Assembly (NCBI RefSeq): GCF_018780385.1
Contig: NZ_JADMJO010000018.1
Coordinates: 1 to 64,000, forward strand
Direction of reading: 5' to 3'
DNA length: 64,000 nucleotides
Source: Hydrogenophaga sp.
Lineage (GTDB): Bacteria; Pseudomonadota; Gammaproteobacteria; Burkholderiales; Burkholderiaceae_C
Positions 59,593-64,000 of the stretch are shown here, piece by piece. The notes beneath the pieces are model-generated. The model was given only the letters and a program-made list of their open reading frames with translations. It did not search any database and was not told the origin of the DNA. Position 1 is the first letter of the stretch; each line of letters begins with the position of its first letter. A program made the translations under genes and the position numbers.

Positions 59593-60225
59593 ATGATGTC
59601 AAATACAGACGCAAAACCCAGCAAAAATGAGGTAGATGGTCCCGCCACACGCGAACGCGTGCTGCTCGAAGCTGCAAGGCTATTCAGGCATCATGGTTAT
59701 GCAGCAACTACTTTGCGCGAGGTTGCGGATGCTGCCGGCGTCAAAGCCGGCAGTATCTACTATCACTTCGAATCGAAAGAGCAGATCCTGGGCGAGGTAT
59801 TGGACAAAGGCATCACCATCGTCGCAGATGCCGTACGCACCCGTGTTGCGGCTCTTCCCGAAAGTGCACCCTGGCGAGATCGAATCGCCGCTGGCATTGA
59901 AGGCCATCTCTGGGGAATGCTGCATTATGGCGACTTCACGTCAGCCAACATCCGCATCTACGGCCAAATCCCGACCAGCGCAAAAAATCGCCACCGGGTC
60001 GTGCGGCGGGCTTACGCAGACTATTGGGATCGGCTGCTCGAATCAGCGCTCGCCAGTGGCGAATTGCGCGACGACACCAGCACGGCCATGATTCGGCTTT
60101 TCGTGATTGGGGCATTGAACTGGACCGTCGAATGGTACAACCCCCAACGCGGCTCTTTTCGTGACTTCTCGCGTCAAATCACGGGGATCGTGTTCGATGG
60201 AATTCTCACGCATGACAAAGCATAG
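59593..60225 (+). CDS. TetR/AcrR-family transcriptional regulator
   Basis: A 210-residue TetR protein. The helix-turn-helix lies in TTLREVADAAGVKAGSIYYHFESKEQILGE (about residues 38-68). The C-terminal ligand domain has EGHLWGMLHYGDFTSANIRIYG. Two adjacent ATGs (59593 and 59596) are possible starts. It is encoded between the badI-like and MaoC-like genes on the same strand, and the ACCTAAC motif occurs in three promoter regions around it. An acyl-CoA or acid effector is likely for such regulators of CoA-dependent pathways, but is not shown. Confidence 0.9.
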   Translation: MMSNTDAKPSKNEVDGPATRERVLLEAARLFRHHGYAATTLREVADAAGVKAGSIYYHFESKEQILGEVLDKGITIVADAVRTRVAALPESAPWRDRIAAGIEGHLWGMLHYGDFTSANIRIYGQIPTSAKNRHRVVRRAYADYWDRLLESALASGELRDDTSTAMIRLFVIGALNWTVEWYNPQRGSFRDFSRQITGIVFDGILTHDKA

Positions 60226-60369
60226 TCGCGATGCATTGCCGGCAACTTCAACAAGCCGGGCCGAGAAACTGACAGCAATAGTCCACATGTCGCCTACGTT
60301 GCGCAGTGGCACGCTGACCGGCTGCGTCTGGGGACTCCCAAATTGGACAACCCGCCGCAGGAGCAGCAA

Positions 60370-60879
60370 ATGACCATCAAAGAAGGCTGGCGCGGCCGAT
60401 TCTATGAAGACTTCGAGGTCGGCGACGAGTATCGGCATGCACTCGGCCGTACCCTGACCCAGAACGACAACATCTGGTTCACGTTGCTGACGCAAAACAC
60501 GGCTCCACTGCACTTTGATGCCCATTACGCCGCGCAGACGGAGTTCGGCCGCCCGCTCGTCAACTCCTGCCTAACGCTCGCCCTGGTGACGGGGCAGACG
60601 GTGAGCGATGTCTCGCAAAACGTCATGGCCAACCTTGGGTGGGATGAAGTCCGGTTGCCGCATCCGGTGTTCGAAGGCGACACGATTTACTCCCGCTCCA
60701 CAGTACTGGCCAAACGTGAGTCTCGGTCGAGGACCAATGTCGGCGTAGTCACGGTGCGTACCGAAGGCTACAAACAGAGCGGCGTCATTGTCTGTACCTT
60801 CAAGCGCACGGTCATGGTCTACAAACGTGACGGCGCACCGCGCACTGCACCGCCGCTGCCGGCCGACAACAGCCACTGA
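60370..60879 (+). CDS. MaoC-family dehydratase (mesaconyl-CoA hydratase-like)
   Basis: A 169-residue MaoC protein starting at ATG 60370 behind an AGGAG site. Motifs are FEVGDEYRHALGRTLTQNDNIWFTLLTQNTAPLHFDAHYAA, with the conserved Asn and His (NTAPLHFD), and GRPLVNSCLTLALVTG. This layout is seen in mesaconyl-CoA hydratase and related itaconate/methylaspartate cycle proteins. It may act in the removal of a short branched dicarboxylyl-CoA, or simply as a hydratase in beta-oxidation. It stands 145 bases after the TetR gene and 58 bases before ETF-QO. Confidence 0.83.
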   Translation: MTIKEGWRGRFYEDFEVGDEYRHALGRTLTQNDNIWFTLLTQNTAPLHFDAHYAAQTEFGRPLVNSCLTLALVTGQTVSDVSQNVMANLGWDEVRLPHPVFEGDTIYSRSTVLAKRESRSRTNVGVVTVRTEGYKQSGVIVCTFKRTVMVYKRDGAPRTAPPLPADNSH

Positions 60880-60936
60880 ACCGCCCCATTTCGTCAACTT
60901 AGGCCCCAGGGCCGCCAACTCTTTGATTCTCTCTGC

Positions 60937-62622
60937 ATGAAGCCTACCTCACTCCTCGATCGATACGGTCCCCGCGAAGCGATGGAGTATGACGTGGTGG
61001 TGGTGGGCGCCGGCCCCGGCGGTTTGGCCACGGCCATCCACCTCAAGCAGCTCGCGGCTGAAAAGGGCGAGGACGTCTCGGTGGTGCTGCTGGAAAAAGG
61101 CTCCGCGCCCGGCGCTCACATTCTTTCCGGCGCGGTCATGGACCCAATCGCACTGAACGAACTATTCCCCAACTGGAAGGATCTGGGCGCACCGCTGAAC
61201 CAACCCGTTACCGGCGACGACGTGCTTTTCCTGAGCGAAACCGGTGCCAGGCGCACACCCAACTTCCTGGTGCCCGACTGCTTCCACAACGAGGGCAACT
61301 ACGTCATCAGCCTGGGCGCCCTGACCCAATGGCTGGGCGAGCAGGCTGAAGGCTTGGGCGTGGAAATCTTCCCGGGTTTCACAGCCGCCGAGGTTCTGTA
61401 CGACGACAACGATTCGGTCAAAGGAGTAGCTACCGGCAACCTTGGCATTGGCAAGGACGGCCAGCCGCACGACGGCTTCCAGCTCGGCATGGAATTACAC
61501 GCGAAGTACACCATCTTTGCCGAAGGCGCGCGCGGCCACCTGGGCAAGCAACTCATCGCTAAATACAAGCTTGACGAAGGCCGCGATCCGCAAAGCCATG
61601 CCATCGGCATCAAGGAACTTTGGGAGATCGACCCGACCCGCGCCCAACCCGGCCGTGTGGTACACACGGCCGGCTGGCCAATGGACACCCAGACCTACGG
61701 CGGCGGTTTTCTCTACCACTTGGAAGGAAACAAGGTCACGCTTGGCTTCGTCACCGGGCTCGACTACAAAAACCCTTGGCTCAGTCCCTTTGAGGAAATG
61801 CAGCGCTGGAAGGCCCACCCGGCCATTCGCGCCCACATCGAAGGTGGCAAGCGCATCGGCTACGGCGCGCGCGCCATCACCGCCGGCGGCCTGCTCAGCC
61901 TGCCCAAGACCGTGTTCCCGGGCGGCGCGCTGATCGGCTGTGATGCCGGCTACCTGAACGCCGCACGCATCAAAGGTAGCCACGCCGCTATCAAGAGCGG
62001 CATGCTGGCCGCCGAAGCCGCGTTTGAAGCCCTGGCCGCCGGACGCAGCAGCGACGAACTCAGCGCCTACCCAGCTGCGTTCGAAAACAGCTGGTTACAC
62101 ACCGAACTCGACCAGTCACGCAATTTCAAGCAATGGTTCAAGAAGGGCCACCTCGTCGGTGCCTTGATGGTCGGCATTGAGCAGTGGCTGCTGCCTAGAC
62201 TCGGCATCAAGCGTCCGCCCTGGACGATTCACCGCACTCAGGCCGACCACGCCACCCTGAGCCCTGCCGCCGAGATGCCGCAGATCAGCTACCCCAAGCC
62301 CGACGGCAAGCTCACCTTCGACCGGCTCTCCAGCGTGTTCGTCAGCAACACCAACCACGAAGAAAACCAGCCTGCGCACCTGACACTAAAAGACGCCAGC
62401 CTGCCGGTGCAGATCAACTTGGCGAAATATGCCGGCCCCGAGAGCCGTTACTGCCCGGCCGGCGTTTACGAGTTCGTCAAAAACCCGGACAACAGCGACC
62501 GCCTACAGATCAACGCGCAGAACTGCGTGCACTGCAAGACCTGCGACATCAAGGACCCGACGCAGAACATCGTCTGGGTCACGCCCGAAGGCGGCGGCGG
62601 GCCGAACTACGCGGGAATGTAG
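60937..62622 (+). CDS. Electron-transfer flavoprotein:ubiquinone oxidoreductase
   Basis: A 561-residue membrane-associated flavo-iron-sulfur protein that passes electrons from ETF to ubiquinone. The FAD motif VVVGAGPGGLATAIHL is near residue 21, and the C-terminal ferredoxin-like domain carries the 4Fe-4S cysteines in CPAGVYEF and NCVHCKTCDIKDP. Length matches the family. Having its own ETF-QO in the island fits the seven acyl-CoA dehydrogenases. The ETF subunit genes themselves are not in this window. The stop lies 15 bases before an IS end at 62637. Confidence 0.95.
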   Translation: MKPTSLLDRYGPREAMEYDVVVVGAGPGGLATAIHLKQLAAEKGEDVSVVLLEKGSAPGAHILSGAVMDPIALNELFPNWKDLGAPLNQPVTGDDVLFLSETGARRTPNFLVPDCFHNEGNYVISLGALTQWLGEQAEGLGVEIFPGFTAAEVLYDDNDSVKGVATGNLGIGKDGQPHDGFQLGMELHAKYTIFAEGARGHLGKQLIAKYKLDEGRDPQSHAIGIKELWEIDPTRAQPGRVVHTAGWPMDTQTYGGGFLYHLEGNKVTLGFVTGLDYKNPWLSPFEEMQRWKAHPAIRAHIEGGKRIGYGARAITAGGLLSLPKTVFPGGALIGCDAGYLNAARIKGSHAAIKSGMLAAEAAFEALAAGRSSDELSAYPAAFENSWLHTELDQSRNFKQWFKKGHLVGALMVGIEQWLLPRLGIKRPPWTIHRTQADHATLSPAAEMPQISYPKPDGKLTFDRLSSVFVSNTNHEENQPAHLTLKDASLPVQINLAKYAGPESRYCPAGVYEFVKNPDNSDRLQINAQNCVHCKTCDIKDPTQNIVWVTPEGGGGPNYAGM

Positions 62623-62636
62623 CCGAGGGACGGCGG

Positions 62637-62679
62637 ATTCAAATCTGAAGTACAACCCCATGGGCTTCACTGATCGAGT
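62637..62679. repeat. Right IS terminal repeat, inverted copy of 52-94
   Basis: This 43-base sequence is the end of the IS3-family remnant (the transposase 3' end is at 62810). It matches the reverse complement of 52-94 at 37 of 43 positions and starts with the same 15 bases. The catabolic DNA begins just outside of it, at 62636. Confidence 0.75.
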
Positions 62680-63467
62680 GTGGAATGTTGCGGGCTGTTC
62701 AGGAGTAGCTCCCGATGGAACGCAAGTGGGGACCGTACGCCCAGTACACCCTTCCGCGTCCGGTTATTGATCTGATCGGTGATCTTGCCCCCGTATTTCA
62801 GGACACGGCCTATACGCAATGTAGCGCCGGTTGTTCAAGTTGAGAGCGGCGTAGTTGCTCAACCCGTTGCCGCCTGAACTCGCGCGGCGATTTCATCTTC
62901 AGGCTCGAGTGCGGGTGGATCTCGTTGAAGTGCTCGAACGCAGCTGGCAACTGCGCCAGCACCGTCGATGCATTGCTGAAGTCCATGCGCCCGACGTAGT
63001 CGCGCTTGAACGTGTTGACGAAGCTCTTGGCCATGCCATTGCTCTGCGGACTGCACGCCGGCGTATTGACCGGCGCCAGCCCCAGTGAGCGTGCGATGCG
63101 TTGAGTCTCATGGGCGATGTAGGCGCTGCCGTTGTCCGTCAGGGATTGCAGCGGGTAGCCCGAGGGCAAGGCTTCCACCGCACCGAAGCGCTTCTCCACC
63201 GCCTCGATGAGCATCTCGCGCACCGGCTCGCCTGGCAGGCTTTTGCCCTCCCATGCAAGGAAGGCCATGATCTCGCGATCACAGCAGTCTTTGGCGAACG
63301 CGGCTGTCACGGTCTAGCCCGAGTCGCACTTGATCTCGAAGCCGTCAGAGCACCAGCGCGTGTCGCTGGCCTGCACAGAGACGGGGCCGGTGTGCCTGCG
63401 GCTCGATTGCGCTCGCCGTGGCGCCTTGGGCAACAGCAAGGCGTTGGCAGCCATGACCCGATAGGCT
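62680..63467 (-). pseudogene. IS3-family transposase OrfB remnant with nonsense codon
   Basis: The minus strand encodes the C-terminal two thirds of an IS3-family (IS2-like) OrfB integrase-type transposase: RWCSDGFEIKC, AFAKDCCDREIMAF, LTDNGSAYIAHETQRIARSLG, PQSNGMAKSFVNTFKRDYVG and FEHFNEIHPHSSLKMKSPREF. The DDE aspartates and glutamate region are recognisable. A TAG stop interrupts the frame at 63314-63316, between CDSG and TVTAAF. The N-terminal end is lost at about 63463, where IS30-type sequence begins. The element is therefore inactive. Bases 62680-62809 are its 3' non-coding end; no other gene was seen there. Confidence 0.85.
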
Positions 63468-64000
63468 CAGCGATCCCCAAGAGCTTGTCAGAGAAGGCCT
63501 GCATTACATTGACCGCGCTGGCGGGCTTGAACTCGGGCAGCTTGATGAGCATGAGAAGCCGGCTGGTGCGCTCGACCAGCGTGCCCACTGCACTTGCCTT
63601 GACCGATCCCTTGATGAGATCGCCTTCCCAGTGCTCGGGGAACTGTCGGTCTTCAATCTCGGGCGGGCGCACGTGGATGCTCACCATGTCAGGGATCTGA
63701 CCTCTTCGGTCTTCTCCTTTGCTGCGAGGTAGTCATCGGTTGTGGGCGTGACGCAGGGTGGCGATCAGCTCCAGGGCAATCTGTTCGGGCGACCAGCGCT
63801 GACCCGAAAGTGGCGCATCAGGCCGTACAGGATGCCATCGCGATGGAGCTTGTTTAGCGGATCGCTTTGTCGACGGCGCTGCAGGGCACAGGCACGTGCT
63901 GCAGTGCAGGCGTAGCCTGCGGGCTGTGCGTTACGCCGCAGCTCTCGGCGGATGCTGCTCGGGGAGCGTCCCAGGACCAAAACCATGGTTCGAACGCTGT
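63464..64000 (-). pseudogene. IS30-family transposase, frameshifted and truncated
   Basis: Two pieces of an IS30-family transposase are visible on the minus strand. The N-terminal piece, LVLGRSPSSIRRELRRNAQ and on, comes in from the window edge and loses frame around 63790. A middle piece is in another frame (SPEQIALELIATLRHAHNR then a stop), and the core reads VSIHVRPPEIEDRQFPEHWEGDLIKG, LVERTSRLLMLIKLPEFKPA and AFSDKLLGIAEP. It ends at about 63464, where the IS3 remnant starts. The gene is broken by at least one frameshift and by the junction. The start of the gene lies outside the window. Confidence 0.83.

Overview
The window is GC-rich, tightly packed bacterial DNA that reads as a mobile or plasmid-borne catabolic island of a betaproteobacterium (Burkholderiales, probably Comamonadaceae or a relative). 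This rests on the kinds of proteins encoded and their operon style (many 4-bp ATGA overlaps, LivFGHMK-type uptake with an embedded CoA ligase). No rRNA, tRNA, CRISPR array or replication gene was seen, so the exact host is not determinable from this sequence.

Region 1 (1-12.9 kb, minus strand) is a complete biphenyl/alkylbenzene meta-cleavage cluster in the order known from Paraburkholderia xenovorans LB400 and Pseudomonas pseudoalcaligenes KF707: GntR regulator (orf0/bphR1), bphA1, bphA2, orf3, bphA3, bphA4, bphB, bphC, bphK, bphH, bphJ, bphI, bphD, followed by a FadL/TodX-type outer-membrane channel. All catalytic residues checked are intact. The large subunit has KF707-type specificity residues. 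An aromatic R-phenyl compound would be converted to R-COOH plus 2-hydroxypenta-2,4-dienoate, and the latter to pyruvate and acetyl-CoA.

Region 2 (13.0-19.1 kb) starts with a 5'-truncated MmgE/PrpD gene that marks a recombination junction beside the bph cluster. Next comes a minus-strand module (MaoC hydratase, Ltp-type thiolase/aldolase, DUF35 partner, acyl-CoA dehydrogenase, hydrolase) and one plus-strand SDR that lacks the usual catalytic residues.

Region 3 (19.1-38.0 kb, minus strand) looks like one long operon driven from about 38.0 kb. It encodes two acyl-CoA carboxylases (two biotin carboxylase/BCCP subunits, two carboxyltransferases), a LiuC-type hydratase, an HMG-CoA-lyase-like enzyme, two acyl-CoA dehydrogenases, thioesterases, hydrolases and other acyl-CoA enzymes. 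This set resembles the Liu (leucine/isovalerate) and Atu (acyclic terpene) pathways that handle beta-methyl-branched acyl-CoAs. One SDR in it is a pseudogene.

Region 4 (38.1-50.5 kb, plus strand) is transcribed divergently: FadH-like dienoyl-CoA reductase, four acyl-CoA dehydrogenases (two of them an overlapping pair), DUF35 plus Ltp, an SDR, a MaoC hydratase, a crotonase and a CoA-transferase. The order of acyl-CoA dehydrogenase pair, DUF35 and Ltp recalls the steroid side-chain (igr) operon of mycobacteria.

Region 5 (50.5-62.6 kb, plus strand) holds an ABC importer with a long-chain-type CoA ligase, a BadH-like dehydrogenase and BadI-like ring hydrolase (alicyclic ring opening), a TetR regulator, a MaoC protein and electron-transfer flavoprotein:ubiquinone oxidoreductase. 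The last would re-oxidise ETF charged by the seven acyl-CoA dehydrogenases. An 18-bp palindromic motif recurs, with decreasing quality, in three promoter regions (50.5, 57.8 and 38.1 kb) and is a candidate operator for the local TetR protein.

Region 6 (62.6-64.0 kb) is insertion-sequence debris: an IS3-family orfB remnant with a nonsense codon joined to a broken IS30-family transposase. The outer end of the IS3 remnant (62637-62679) matches, in inverted orientation, a 43-bp sequence at 52-94, so the whole catabolic region lies between two inverted ends of related IS elements. My working hypothesis is a composite island that degrades an aromatic and/or alicyclic, isoprenoid-like carbon skeleton. 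The substrate is not shown by the sequence.
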